Shown here piece after piece: positions 25,601 through 32,887 of a stretch of DNA of 64,000 bases. Both the position numbers and the translations under genes were made by a program. The notes beneath the pieces are model-generated. The model did not search any database and was not told the DNA's origin. It was given only the letters and a program-made list of their open reading frames with translations. Source of the stretch: Schistocephalus solidus (Eukaryota > Platyhelminthes > Cestoda > Diphyllobothriidea > Diphyllobothriidae); contig WEDG01005356.1 of NCBI GenBank assembly GCA_017591395.1, forward strand, positions 287,933 to 351,932, given 5' to 3'. Position 1 is the first letter of the stretch. Each line of letters opens with the position of its first letter.

Positions 25601-28600
25601 CTCTACCGATTTCTCCTGCCCACACTGCGCCCGCAAATTCAACTCACGCATCGGCCTGGTCAGTCACCTGCTAATCCATCACACGGAGACTGGTGAACCA
25701 CTGCCTGGGGATCCGACATTAAGTCGACGCGCCAGCATCCCCTGCTATCACTGCTCCCGCACATTTACACACCGCATGGGCCTATTAGGACACATGCGCC
25801 TCCACGACAACCTCCGGTAAACTACCGGAGGCTAAGCTACATCAGCACACACTACCTAAACCAATGCATCGACAACACCCTCACAATAACCATTTACCAG
25901 AGTATATCACGGTTTCCTAGAAACCGTGGCAGGGAAGTCTGCCAATCTGACGCTTCCACCAGACCACGCCGTCGGCTCAGTGTATGTGCTGTGTGTGTCG
26001 AGTGACTGACTAGTGGACTGGGAGTCAGACGGCGATAGCTCTTCCATTTCCCCTGCTTTAGTGAATCCAGGTGTGTGCGTTATGGGGGCCAGGTCGTGCT
26101 GTGGCGCGCGAAGACGGGTACGCCGATCCGTCAGCCAATGCGCCCATTCCCACATCAGGCAACTGACCGGCTCGGACAGTGTCTGATGGTGGGGGTTGGG
26201 AGAGAGTGAGGTCGACAGCTCAGCGCATGTTCCTCACTATAAACAATCTGACGCGCTTGAAACTATCACGGTGCGCTAAAAGCCGTGGCTTGGAAGGTTG
26301 CCAACTGACGGGATAACTCGGACCGCGTGGTCAGCCCAATGTGTGTTTTGTGTGGAGTGGCTGACTGGCGGACTGAGAGTCAGGCTGCAATGGCTCCTTC
26401 TTAATGTGGCCTTTATGGCACTCCCACTCCGTGGGATCCGAGCCAGGTGTGGTGGCACGCCCAGGTGCGGCTCCGGCCGCGCCAGCCACCTGCGCCCTCT
26501 CCCATCTCCGGTCTTCTTGACTCTGTCTTGACACCGGGCTCAGGTGGGGGAGGAGGAGAGAGTGCGGTAGCTGCAGCGCAAGGCTACTATCACTTAAAAA
26601 TAATTAACGCGCAAGTCACCGCCCCTGCACCACCTGGTGTGGAGCATACGGTGGACCTCGTCGAAATCGACGGTCGAACTGCCGAGTTAGGGGTAGCAGC
26701 ACACAGATAGCATTTTGTCGCTCTATTTGTCTCGTACAGGTTGTAAAATGCTCCTGTGGTCGCCCCTTAATGGTACCCAACTAGCTGAGATAATCTCAAC
26801 GGCCAAACCCTAGACAACCGTTACGACTGGCGGGCTAAACCAAGTGAGGGTCTCCGGTGCTGTGTGCACCTCCACACTCGGTATGTCTGACTCCCGAACT
26901 TCCAACCTCCTCCCACTCAAAAAGTCCTACGATGGGTGCGACAGCAACCCCGCAGGCGGCCCAGGCTAACTCGAGTCGCTCTCCCTCTAAAACAAAACCA
27001 TGACTCATATTGGTGTTCGGCAGCCATCTGGGATATCCAAGCAGCCCTTTTTAGGGATAGAACAGCTTTCCTCCTCGCGGAGGAATGGGCTAGAAAAGGT
27101 GCCCTAAATAAATGCTGGGTCTCACGTCATCTGGAGACGGCAGCGGCTCGCATATCGCAAAATACGCGGTCAGTAAACTGAAAAAAAAAACAACAATACC
27201 GCCTGTCCCCCACCCCCCGCACAATACCCTCTCGGCTGCTCGGGTGAGGCCGCTTGCACTAGCAGCCTGGAATGGTCGTTCCCTTTTAGACAATCTGAGG
27301 AGCAACCGACCAGTACGGAGGAAGGCACTAGTCGCTCGAGAACTGGCCCGATACAAGTTGGACATCGATGCTTTCAGTGAAACCCGAGGCTCTGAACAGT
27401 GTCAGCTGGAGTAGACGAGTGCCAGCGACACCTTCCACAGCGGTCGCCCAAAGGAAGAGAGACGCGACGCTGGTCTCGCCTTTACCATCCGGAACGACAT
27501 AATGGGACGAATGCCCTGTCTGCCGCAGGGCATCAATGATCGCGTGATGAGCCTGCGCCTGCCTCTTCGGGAAGAAAATATCGCCACCATCATCAGCGCC
27601 TACGCTACCCCAGTGACGAGCTCTGATGCGGCGAAGGACAAATGCTACCAGGACCTGCACGCCCTCCTGGCGACTGTGCCGAAGGCAGACAAGTTAATTG
27701 TCCTTGGGGCCTTAAAACGCCCCCAATCGGGACAGACCACTATGCCTGTCTGGGAGTGCTGGGTCCCCATGGTCTCGGGGGCTGTAATGATAACAGCCTC
27801 CTTCGTCTGCAAACCTGCGCGAAACTGTCTCCTGCTGACCAACACCCTTCTCCGCATCCCGACACGGGAGAAGGCCACGTGGATGCCCCCTCGATTGCGG
27901 CGCTGGCAGCTGCTGGCTATGTTTTCGTCCGGGGGTGAGATCGACATGATGTGCTGGTGACCAAGGCGATCGGCGATGCTGATCATCGGATTACCGCCTC
28001 ATCATCTCCAAGATGAGGCTCCGACTTCAACCCCGACGAAGGCACCAAGGTAAGCGACCGCCAGGTAAATTAAATACTCTTTTGTTAAATTTGCCTGCTC
28101 ACTGTTTTGACTTCAGCAGTCAGATAACCCAGAAACGAGAAGACCTGCATGCTCCAGATGATAACTGCACCGTGGAGCAACTATGATGGCAACTGCGGAA
28201 CGTCATCAAGTCCCTGCATCCAGGGAACCGCACCGCTTCTCAGCATTACTGACAACGCGACAGTATCCGAAGCATTAGCAGTGACCAACGGAGTAAAGCA
28301 GGGCTGCGTCCTTGCCCTACCCTCTTTAGTCTCATATTCTCTGCAATGTTAATAGACGTCTACAGGATGGACGGCCGACTCCTCAACCAACGACGGATGC
28401 ACTTCCGCTCGCGTGTCTCCACAGCCACCATCCACGAACTTCTCTTCGCGGACGACTGCACACTCAATGCAACAACAGAAGAGGAAATGCAAAGGAACAT
28501 GAACCTCTTCGCTGCCGCCTGTGACAACTTCTGACTTCGCATCAACACTGAGCCGCCGCCCAATACCACCTACTCCGAAGCTCACATCAATTTCAACGGC

Positions 28601-31600
28601 ACCCAACTGAAATCTGTGGATACCGTCACGTACCTGGGCAGTGATTTCTCCGCAGCACCAAAGTCGATGATGAGATCGTCCATCGGATCGCCAAAGCCAG
28701 CCAAGCCTTTGGAAGCATGCAGAACGTGGTCTGGAATCGACACGGTCTTCACCTCAGCACCAAACTCAAGATGTACAAAGCTGTCATATTGCTGACGCTG
28801 CTGTATGGGAGCGGAAACGTGGACGGTCTACCAAAAGCTGGCGTGGAAGCCTTACCACTTCCACCTCAGCATCCTCCGCAGAATACTAAAGCTGAGATTG
28901 CAAGACAGGCTCCCGGACACAGAAGTGCTGGAACGAACAGGCATCCTCAGCATCTACGTCTAGCTGAAACGACTGCAACTGCGCTGAAGAGGCCCTTGTG
29001 AGGATGGACGTAGACCGACTACCCAAATGACTCTTCGACGAAGCTGTCGCCACGGGCGCTCGTCGACAAGGCGGTTTAGTACGACGCTACCGGGACACTC
29101 TGAAGACCACCCTGAAGAAATTGTAGATAAACACGGCGACATGAGAGGACCTCGTCTGGAGCCGGCCCGCCTGGAGGAGGACAGTGAACACAGGAGCAGC
29201 AATCTATGAAGCCAACCGGATCGCCACCGCCAAGGCCAAAACGGCGGCACGAACGTCAACACTGCCAATGCACGCGCCCTCCCAACATGCCCGCGCTGTC
29301 AACACCCTTTCTGCGCGCGAATCGGTCTGGTCGGACACTGTCTGACGCAATGCAACAACAATCCCCCCCCCTTCCACGTTCATCGCTGTCACCATCGCAA
29401 TACTCATCACCTGTATGCTCCACCACCACCACCACCAGCGATGGGGACTCTCTCCTAAAGTGTCCTCACTGCGACCTCGCGCATCAGCCTGGTCGGTAAC
29501 TTGTGAATCCATCGTACAGAGACTGGTGAACGAGTGCCTGAAGCACCAAACCCATAGCAGAGATCGCCGCCTTCATTGCTCTCATTGTCCTCGCGCATTC
29601 ACTCATCGCATGGGCCTATTCGGTCCCATGGGCATCCATGACAGTGGAATTCACCGCAATACCAACAACAACAATACTCCATGCACACCCTCCAATTCTA
29701 ACATCCTCACCGCTACTGCTGACCCCACTACTACGAACTACAACCCCCAGTACTTCCTGATTTCTCTACACTGCGCCCGCACATTAACCTCACGAATGGG
29801 CCTTGCAAATCCATCGTAAAGAGACTGATGAACCAGTGCCCGGAGCACCAACACACACGCCGTCTCCACTGCCCTCACTTTCCTCGCGCATTCCCTCATC
29901 ACATAGGCCTATTCAGTCATATGCGCATTCATGACAACCTGCGGTAAACCACCAGAGGCTAAGTCATATCAGCGCATACTACCTACAGCAATACATAGAT
30001 AACACCGTCACCATTATAATGTACCCGTGAATATCACGGTTTCCTAGAAACCGTGGTTTGGAAGGCTGCCAATCTGAAAATTACACCAAACCACGCGGTC
30101 GGCCCAGTGTATGTGCTGTGTGTTGAGTGGCTGACCAGTGGACTGGGAGTCAGACGGCGATGGCTCCTCCATATCCCCTGATTTAGTGAATCCTGGTGTG
30201 CGCGCTATGGGGGCCAGTTCGTGCCGTAGCGCGCGAAGACGGGTACGCCAACCCATCAGCCAATGCGCCCAATCACATATTAGACAATTGAGCGGCTTGG
30301 ACGGTAGTCTGATTGTGGGGGTGTGGGTGATATTGAGTTCAACGTTTCCAGACATTTTCCTCACTATAAACAATTTGACGCGCTTGAAACTATCACGGAC
30401 CGCTAAAAGCCGGGGCTTGGAAGGTTGCCAACTGACGCGAAAAATCGGACCGCGTGGTCAGCCCAGTGTGTGCATTTGTGTGCAATGGACGACTGGCGGA
30501 CTGAGAGACAGTATGCAGTTGCTCATTCTTAATGTGGCTCTTTACGGCATTCCCACTCAGTTGGGAACCAAGCTGTCCCTCTCTTCTGTCGTTGCGTTCA
30601 TGTTTGGAGTAGGATCAGTGCGTGGGCCTGCGCCCTCTCCCATCTCCGGCTTCCTTGACAGAGTTTTTATACCGGGTCCAGGTGGGGAGTGGAACAGAGA
30701 GTGAGGTAGATGCAGGGAAAATCACTATCTCTGCACAGTATACGGTAGACAGCGTCTAACACGATGGTCGAACTAGCATGTGTGCGTGTTTTAATTTCTC
30801 CCATTATTAGCTGCTTGTCGCTATCCAATCTACGCGGACAGAAGTAAAGTAATTCCCGCGCAAGTCATTGCCCTGCTTCAAACTCATCGTGGGGCGAACT
30901 GTGGACATTGTCGTTTCCGACGGCCGAGCTAGCAAGTTTTGGTTGATAGGTATGCGGTTTGGATAAGCCCCTTTCATTTACGGTTGTGTCATGGTAGCTT
31001 TGCAAATGTTTGCCAGACTCGGTTTCCCGGCAGTGTAAGCAATTAAGCTTTTTTATCAACCAAAATGACAAACCTCCATTGCTCTAAAACAACAAACGGT
31101 TTATTAAAACCGTTGACTCATACGGTAAGATAACGTCACACATAAAAAACAAGAGGATCTAAAATATATACTAAATTGTTGGTACCATTGCAGTAACTGA
31201 AACAACAATAAGTAAAAGGTACGAACCCATGTCAACTTGGAATCTGTGTAGTCTTTTGCGCACCAGTCCAGGTGGCGAGTCTTCAGTCTCAAAAGAGACG
31301 AAGGGACCATACTTCGACTCCGGTATAAAGTACTCGTACTTCCTAGCGCCCAACGATACATAGTGGAAAAAAATTAATCTTACGTGGGATTCACCATCTC
31401 CAAACTGTACTGGGAAAACATTAATCTCTGTCTGCTGAGGTAAGAATCCAGTTCTGAAAGGTGTATGTCCCTTTAGATATGTGTAGAAGGATTGCCCGAA
31501 AGCTTACGGTGGATAGAAGGTGAAGGGGTGTAAGCCATTCCTACAAAGATGCCTGAGAAACCGCAGCTCCGACTTCAAAGAATCCAGCACAACTTCTTTC

Positions 31601-31910
31601 GGCCTTCTTTGGCCGGCAGTTTTTTTATTATCGCCTAACGCCCTTAAAAATTCCGAGGTATAGTGACTGCGACTACAACGCTCATTGGGAGACGCAACAT
31701 TTACAGATCCAGTGGCCGATGAGTCACTCGAAGGCTCCTGGTTCAGCGCGTCCTCCAGCTCTTGATCATCAACTTCTGCCTCCGAGGTGTTACTCGAACA
31801 AGTAGTGGAAGCACTGGTTGATACTTTGAAATCGGAATCTTCACTTGCTACATCCTCTTCATTCTCGGTGTCAAGCGGCGTCGCTCCCGTATGCGTTGAG
31901 CGTAAATTAT
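4227..31910 (-). CDS. GTF3C2: TFIIIC subunit 2 (TFIIIC110, WD40 protein), multi-exon gene model
   Basis: This protein is a subunit of TFIIIC, which binds the internal promoters of tRNA and other Pol III genes in the nucleus. Nine exons on the minus strand (31908-31508, 31342-31223, 23902-23689, 16590-16318, 16280-16204, 14956-14873, 13578-13423, 10335-10013, 5361-5236, 4667-4227) have AG/GT borders; all junctions from 23902 downwards keep phase. The joined protein follows the order of the GTF3C2 beta-propeller as I remember it: [12 protein letters not shown], then [53 protein letters not shown] and [14 protein letters not shown]. One small exon between 31223 and 23902 (phase 2 in, phase 1 out), the N-terminus and the last C-terminal exon are not assigned; 4108-4019 is a weak candidate for the last. 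Introns are full of transposons. The family call is strong; exact ends are not. Confidence 0.8.
4927..5002 (+). repeat. tRNA-derived SINE head
   Basis: The segment has a tRNA-like A box (TATCTCAAGTGGCTAGAGC) and B box (GTGGGTTCGAATT) at tRNA spacing. It lies in a GTF3C2 intron. The acceptor stem is not intact, so it is not called as a tRNA gene. Confidence 0.45.
5236..5361 (-). CDS. GTF3C2: GTF3C2 exon: [11 protein letters not shown] blade
   Basis: This 126-bp exon has acceptor CTCTCCTAG and donor CTCCAG|GTATGC, phase 0 on both sides. It encodes [20 protein letters not shown] followed by [14 protein letters not shown]. The family has a similar 'SD-x-L-GT-I-x-AGD-x-SG' blade here. Confidence 0.75.
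5640..5815 (+). repeat. SINE body, head lost
   Basis: The stretch GGCTGATGACAGC..., GCCAGAAGTGG and CCTTTGTCTTTTTCGGC matches the body of the SINEs at 15.5, 15.8 and 18.3 kb. The Pol III promoter part is missing or too diverged to see. Confidence 0.45.
5820..6250 (+). repeat. LINE-A 5' UTR remnant
   Basis: Sequence around 6050-6110 (CGGGCTAAACGAGGTAAGG, then CACACCCGGTAGTCCTG) matches the LINE-A leader at 26,830-26,890. No intact frame is present. Confidence 0.4.
6251..6785 (-). repeat. LINE-A 3' module, inverted
   Basis: A copy of the 26,170-26,684 module in reverse orientation, opening with CAGTTCGACCGTCG at the outer edge. It directly abuts the endonuclease region of the LINE-A copy that follows on the plus strand, so that copy is flanked by inverted versions of the same module. 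Confidence 0.6.
6786..9530 (+). pseudogene. LINE-A endonuclease-reverse transcriptase, decayed
   Basis: Remnants follow the order of an APE-endonuclease, RT and finger polyprotein: RNDIVG-like start, [68 protein letters not shown] replaced by [25 protein letters not shown] and [15 protein letters not shown]. Each segment is in a different frame, with many frameshifts and stops, so it is dead. It sits in a GTF3C2 intron on the opposite strand to the gene. Confidence 0.8.
9531..9766 (+). repeat. LINE-A 3' terminus
   Basis: The segment ends ...ACTATCACTTAAAACG..., then GTGGACCTCCTCAAACTCGA and ATGATCGAACT, matching the ends of the other LINE-A copies at 26,684 and 30,776. It mirrors the module at 6251. 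Confidence 0.55.
9975..9997 (+). repeat. (AG)n microsatellite
   Basis: An uninterrupted AG tract just inside the GTF3C2 intron that follows the exon ending at 10013; on the gene strand it is a (CT)n run about 15 nt past the donor. Confidence 0.8.
10013..10335 (-). CDS. GTF3C2: GTF3C2 exon: DRDVHVWDL blade
   Basis: The exon has acceptor TTGTGCCGACAG and donor ACCTCG|GTAAGA, phase 1 in and phase 0 out, 323 bp. It contains [17 protein letters not shown], a classical WD ending, and then a long loop ending [19 protein letters not shown] (GA)n tract lies just inside the following intron (9975-9997). Confidence 0.8.
10540..11260 (+). repeat. Old LINE-A leader remnant
   Basis: The part around 11,090-11,165 (TTTAGGGGGTGGCAAGG ... 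CCCCTCGCGGGAAACGGGG) resembles the LINE-A 5' region at 27,050-27,110 and 24,735-24,790. The rest is too diverged for a firm call. Confidence 0.35.
11261..12960 (+). pseudogene. Ancient LINE-A relative, RT and finger remnants
   Basis: Fragments such as [46 protein letters not shown] and FAARKLQ follow the LINE-A RT order, then a worn C2H2 finger ([19 protein letters not shown]) near 12,775-12,830. Frames are broken by many stops. Divergence is much higher than in the other copies, so this is an older insertion or a related family. Confidence 0.55.
13423..13578 (-). CDS. GTF3C2: GTF3C2 exon: HLAVFNL blade segment
   Basis: The exon starts after TTTTCGCCTTTTAG and ends at GGACTTG|GTGAGT, phase 1 in and out. 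It encodes [20 protein letters not shown] and then [18 protein letters not shown] and NNVIIGLG. The last codon continues into [10 protein letters not shown] of the next exon, giving the expected blade junction. Confidence 0.8.
13813..13900 (+). repeat. Worn tRNA-like SINE head
   Basis: A diverged A-box-like (TCGCAGAGCGGTTG) and B-box-like (GATTTGAGTCTC) pair. It is weak and could be chance. Confidence 0.2.
13901..14872. other. GTF3C2 intron, nothing recognised
   Basis: No coding exon, promoter or clear repeat was recognised here. Short open frames lack splice sites that keep phase with the flanking exons. Confidence 0.4.
14873..14956 (-). CDS. GTF3C2: GTF3C2 exon: [10 protein letters not shown] blade segment
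   Basis: This 84-bp exon has acceptor CTCTTCCAG and donor CAGTG|GTACGT, phase 1 on both sides. It encodes [20 protein letters not shown] and then LAVGYNSG, corresponding to the 'W-P..P-HQ-LA-AGY-x-G' motif of the family. Another frame is longer and open, but it does not join the neighbouring exons. Confidence 0.75.
15497..15700 (+). repeat. tRNA-derived SINE, copy 1
   Basis: The head is tRNA-like: A box CGTGGCTCAATGGTTAGG, B box GGGTTCGAGCCTC and an acceptor-like GGTGGTGCACCA end. The body (GGCTGGCTGATGACG ... GTCTCCCTTGTCTTTGTCGG) is shared with two other copies. SINEs of this kind are transcribed by Pol III and moved by a partner LINE; which LINE is unknown. Confidence 0.75.
15805..15985 (+). 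repeat. tRNA-derived SINE, copy 2
   Basis: Same layout as copy 1, about 100 bp away and in the same orientation: A box CGTGGCGCAGTGGTTTTGG, B box CGGGTTCAAGCCCC, GTGGTGCACCA, and a body with CCAATCTCCCTCGTCTTTATT. The A box here is closest to a canonical tRNA. Confidence 0.75.
16204..16280 (-). CDS. GTF3C2: GTF3C2 exon after a 37-nt intron
   Basis: The exon starts right after TTTGAG (intron 16317-16281) and ends at ACAC|GTAAGT. It encodes [18 protein letters not shown] and LLLAPATR. Without the tiny intron the frame is wrong for this segment; with it, phases agree at both ends. The position matches the 'AIYKV..' stretch of the family. Confidence 0.7.
16318..16590 (-). CDS. GTF3C2: GTF3C2 exon: second WD blade
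   Basis: The exon starts after ATTTTGAAG in phase 2 and ends at TTAAA|GTACGC in phase 2. It encodes [20 protein letters not shown] and later [17 protein letters not shown], a typical blade ending. The arginine codon split with the exon at 23689 joins perfectly. A 37-nt intron separates it from the next exon. Confidence 0.8.
16971..17004 (-). ncRNA. Hammerhead ribozyme motif, mutated core
   Basis: On the minus strand: CTGATGA, a helix II formed by GGGTT and AATCC, then AAAAC and GTC. The strictly required GAAA has become AAAA, so it is probably inactive. Helix III is only the C-G pair, as in Penelope-type minimal hammerheads. It lies in the inverted terminal repeat downstream of the Penelope-like ORF and on its sense strand. 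Confidence 0.65.
17130..18010 (-). pseudogene. Penelope-like RT tail and GIY-YIG endonuclease
   Basis: The 5' part reads [20 protein letters not shown] and [19 protein letters not shown], the end of a Penelope RT. After a frameshift it reads [20 protein letters not shown] followed by [10 protein letters not shown], a GIY-YIG nuclease core with its Tyr-Val-Gly-Glu-Thr-Gly-Arg motif and the EH pair. The conserved cysteines before the motif are typical of Penelope elements. The downstream segment [19 protein letters not shown] continues the domain. Most of the RT is missing and the frame is broken at least twice. Confidence 0.8.
18067..18100 (+). ncRNA. Hammerhead ribozyme motif, complete core
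   Basis: The plus strand has CTGATGA (18067-18073), helix II from GGGTT and AATCC with a U-G pair, GAAAC (18093-18097) and GTC (18098-18100) as cleavage triplet. Helix III is a single C-G pair, as in Penelope-derived minimal hammerheads, which are known to favour dimeric action. Helix I pairs poorly here (A-C at position 1.1), so activity is uncertain. It is antisense to the Penelope ORF. Confidence 0.7.
18308..18480 (+). repeat. tRNA-derived SINE, copy 3
   Basis: A diverged head (A box CGTGGCTTAAAGGTTAGGG, B box GCGGGTTCGGGCCTC) is followed by the common body (GGCTAACTGATAACG ... AGAAGCCAGAAATGG, CCCCGTCTACCACTGG). It lies 170 bp past the Penelope-like element. Confidence 0.65.
18481..21640. 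other. Large GTF3C2 intron, nothing recognised
   Basis: AT-rich sequence, strongly so from 20 to 21.5 kb, with no long frame on either strand and no recognised repeat. Confidence 0.5.
21650..22560 (-). pseudogene. CR1-like RT remnant
   Basis: Read on the minus strand: [35 protein letters not shown], then a [14 protein letters not shown] block corresponding to 'VLGPLLFLIYINDL', and a worn 'YADD' (AMFAGG). It ends with thumb-type sequence [17 protein letters not shown]. Relatedness to LINE-B is visible in motif order. Several stops and frameshifts make it dead. Confidence 0.65.
22595..22735 (+). repeat. Penelope-like terminal repeat fragment with hammerhead remnant
   Basis: GATGATGGGTTCGAG...GAATCCG...AACGTCAGACGAATAGAG matches the Penelope repeat at 18,066-18,115. 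The hammerhead core (22674-22707) reads TTGATGA and GCAAC-GTC, so two core bases are changed. No Penelope ORF is next to it. Confidence 0.55.
22957..23432 (+). other. Open frames of unknown origin
   Basis: Two overlapping frames (22,957-23,307 and 23,202-23,432) encode arginine- and serine-rich sequence, the second ending [20 protein letters not shown] recognise no family. Position in a GTF3C2 intron and lack of splice support suggest a worn mobile element. Confidence 0.25.
23689..23902 (-). CDS. GTF3C2: GTF3C2 exon: first WD blade
   Basis: The exon follows a long pyrimidine tract ending ATCAATTTAG and stops at donor AAAAG|GTACGC, phase 1 in and phase 2 out. It contains [24 protein letters not shown] and [13 protein letters not shown]. 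This is the clearest family signature in the gene, matching the GG-x-V...W-x-P...SGPG-LLQLW pattern of vertebrate TFIIIC110. It lies in a gap between two retroelement-rich introns. Confidence 0.8.
24809..25820 (+). pseudogene. LINE-A C-terminal region with five C2H2-type fingers
   Basis: The start reads [20 protein letters not shown] and [15 protein letters not shown], the segment after the RT. A first finger ([18 protein letters not shown], in a third frame) is followed by a Thr/Pro/His-rich linker and fingers such as [54 protein letters not shown] and [18 protein letters not shown], ending DNLR-stop at 25,820. The last four fingers form one continuous 301-codon frame. One has Pro-Met in place of His-Met. 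The 5' part needs two frame changes. Confidence 0.75.
25821..26684 (+). repeat. LINE-A 3' UTR, reference copy of the dimeric module
   Basis: Two homologous monomers begin near 25,905 and 26,264. Each starts TATCACGG with a hairpin (stem CACGGTTTC/GAAACCGTG at 25,908-25,928; CACGG/CCGTG at 26,267-26,287), then a GCCAA-CTGACG stretch, a GACCACGCGGTC-like palindrome and GGACTGGGAGTCAG. The second continues into the terminal module ending GGTCGAACTG. Confidence 0.6.
27250..28010 (+). pseudogene. LINE-A APE-type endonuclease domain
   Basis: The sequence [20 protein letters not shown] is the APE start (WNVRSL in healthy copies), followed by [13 protein letters not shown] (Glu-Thr catalytic motif), [39 protein letters not shown] (GDFN lost), then [18 protein letters not shown]. 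The DH near the end of the domain survives only in a shifted frame. This domain nicks the target DNA. Stops and frameshifts make it inactive. Confidence 0.75.
28149..29000 (+). pseudogene. LINE-A reverse transcriptase, C-terminal half
   Basis: Recognisable pieces: [19 protein letters not shown] (RT block before the palm), [20 protein letters not shown] with an intact FADD catalytic pair, [51 protein letters not shown] and [20 protein letters not shown]. Frame changes separate them. The RT N-terminus is deleted. Confidence 0.75.
29206..29945 (+). pseudogene. LINE-A zinc-finger region, decayed
   Basis: The sequence [23 protein letters not shown] finger, a Ser/Thr/Pro linker, CDLAHQPGR, then [20 protein letters not shown], and later worn fingers. 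Frame is lost several times. The order matches 24,915-25,820. Confidence 0.6.
30777..31222. other. Intron sequence with LINE-A scraps
   Basis: Short stretches (CGCGCAAGTCATTGCCCTGC, GTGGACATTGTCGTTTCCGA) resemble the LINE-A terminal module. No gene is seen. The segment separates the LINE-A copy from the GTF3C2 exon at 31,342. Confidence 0.35.
31223..31342 (-). CDS. GTF3C2: GTF3C2 exon: entry to the propeller
   Basis: The exon has acceptor GGCGCTAG and donor GGTTC|GTACCT, with phase 2 in and phase 2 out. It encodes [17 protein letters not shown], then a short acidic stretch, then [11 protein letters not shown]. In the family as I recall it, a similar aromatic and 'RF' region lies just before the first GG-x-V blade. 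The following exon begins in phase 1, so a small exon is missing between this one and 23902. Confidence 0.65.
31508..31910 (-). CDS. GTF3C2: GTF3C2 exon: acidic, serine-rich region before the propeller
   Basis: The exon starts after an acceptor (TTTGTCTAG) and ends at donor ACC|GTAAGC, phase 1 in and phase 2 out. It encodes 133 codons. The first half is rich in Ser, Glu and Asp; the second half has a basic stretch (GQRRPKEVV) and ends [16 protein letters not shown]. The split proline codon joins exactly to the next exon. TFIIIC110 proteins have a long low-complexity N-terminus, which fits. Confidence 0.6.
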
Positions 31911-31960
31911 CTAGACAAATTCTGTCGGTTGATCGTTGGTAAGGCGTAAACTTGACTTAC

Positions 31961-32036
31961 TTTGCAGACCTCCTTTGAGGTCGGTAGCCTTCGGACATTA
32001 TATAATGCCACTACAAGCGCATCCAAGATGAAATTT
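31961..32036 (-). CDS. Possible upstream GTF3C2 exon
   Basis: An open 76-bp segment lies between acceptor TTTTTGACAG and donor CAAA|GTAAGT and reads FILDALVVALYNVRRLPTSK. It is 50 nt from the next exon. The canonical donor leaves phase 0, but the next exon needs phase 1; a weaker donor 4 nt on (GTCAAG) would repair this. The assignment is therefore tentative. Confidence 0.3.
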
Positions 32037-32403
32037 CTGTCAAAAATTTAAAAAAAGCTTAGATAAACTTACAAGAAATCGCGGTGGGGACGGGATTAGC
32101 AGATGGATAAGTTATCAGAAGACCAAATTATTAGACGGGGTAAAAAAATTAAAAAGCAGCCAGTTCAAATTCAAGAATACAATGAAGTCCCTTCTTTCAC
32201 GGCTTCTTGGCTCGCTGAGCTAAGATCATATGTAGTATGTGTTCTTTAGTACTACCCCGAAACACACATGGTTGCAGGCAACCTGGCTGTTGAGATAAAT
32301 GCCTAAATAACAGGCATGGAACCATCTCAGAGCGAACGGTATACGAAAACTGTTGGGAACGTTCAACTTTTAAAAAAAGGATGATTAGGGTTAAGGTCCA
32401 AAT

Positions 32404-32673
32404 CATGCCTTAAATTTCCTTCTGTCAAACGCTTCTAAGGTTGAAACGCTAGTCAGTGCTACCATTGACGCCGAGGCAAGGCAAATGGAAAGTGTTTTAG
32501 AGCCTGCAGAAGTGTTTCTTACAGTTTGTTTTTGCAAAATTTGGCACCCACAGTGGTTGTGGGGATCTAATTGTGCAAGCGAATACGAGGAAGTATTGCC
32601 TGTACGAGTGGTTGAAAGCTTCGAAATTCTAAAGGCTCCTGCAGCACGTAGGCAGAAAGTCACAAATTCCTAA
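32404..32673 (+). other. Open frame, unrecognised
   Basis: A plus-strand frame reads VETLVSATIDAEARQMESVL, then EVFLTVCFCKIWHPQWLWG and EYEEVLPVRVVESFEILK before a stop. The composition looks protein-like, and an acceptor-like TTCTAAG precedes it. I know no family for it. It could be an exon of a divergent gene or part of a lost mobile element. Confidence 0.25.
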
Positions 32674-32887
32674 GGAATGTGTTGTTTCAATGAAACCACC
32701 TGGGGGAGGGATTGAGAGCCCACTTGGGCAGTGGCCATTTTTTAATGGTCCCAAAACTGTTAATTCAGAAGATTTGACATAATACGCATAAGGCAGCCGG
32801 CGTTATTTGGCTGGGAGCTGCCAGATAATTTTTTTAATGCCATAGCAACTTAGGCAGTTATGATCCCCGAACAAAGGTGTGTAAAGT

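Larger units (their letters stand above)
24296..26684 (+). mobile_element. LINE-A copy lacking endonuclease and RT
   Basis: The copy opens with a diverged terminal module (ACAGTTCAACC, GACTTGCGCGTGAAGTAG), has the leader (24,700-24,800) and then jumps straight to the C-terminal region at 24,809. It ends with the 3' module at 26,684 (GACGGTCGAACTG). The two ends are inverted versions of the same ~130-bp sequence. The whole endonuclease and RT are deleted, so movement would need help from another copy. Confidence 0.65.
26690..30776 (+). mobile_element. LINE-A, nearly full-length but internally deleted
   Basis: Leader 26,690-27,110 (GGCGGGCTAAACCAAGTGAG, CACACTCGGTATGTCTGAC), endonuclease 27,250-28,010, RT remains 28,150-29,000, finger region 29,206-29,945, 3' UTR dimer 30,030-30,776 with the same CACGGTTTC/GAAACCGTG hairpin at 30,035-30,055. 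About the first half of the RT is missing near 28,050-28,150. It lies in the GTF3C2 intron upstream of the exon at 23,902. Confidence 0.75.

Noticed and set aside
26240..26290. Possible hammerhead in LINE-A (CTGACGCGC then TTGAAAC)
   Set aside because: The core lacks the CTGANGA sequence and leaves only five bases for helix II; it does not fit any hammerhead type.
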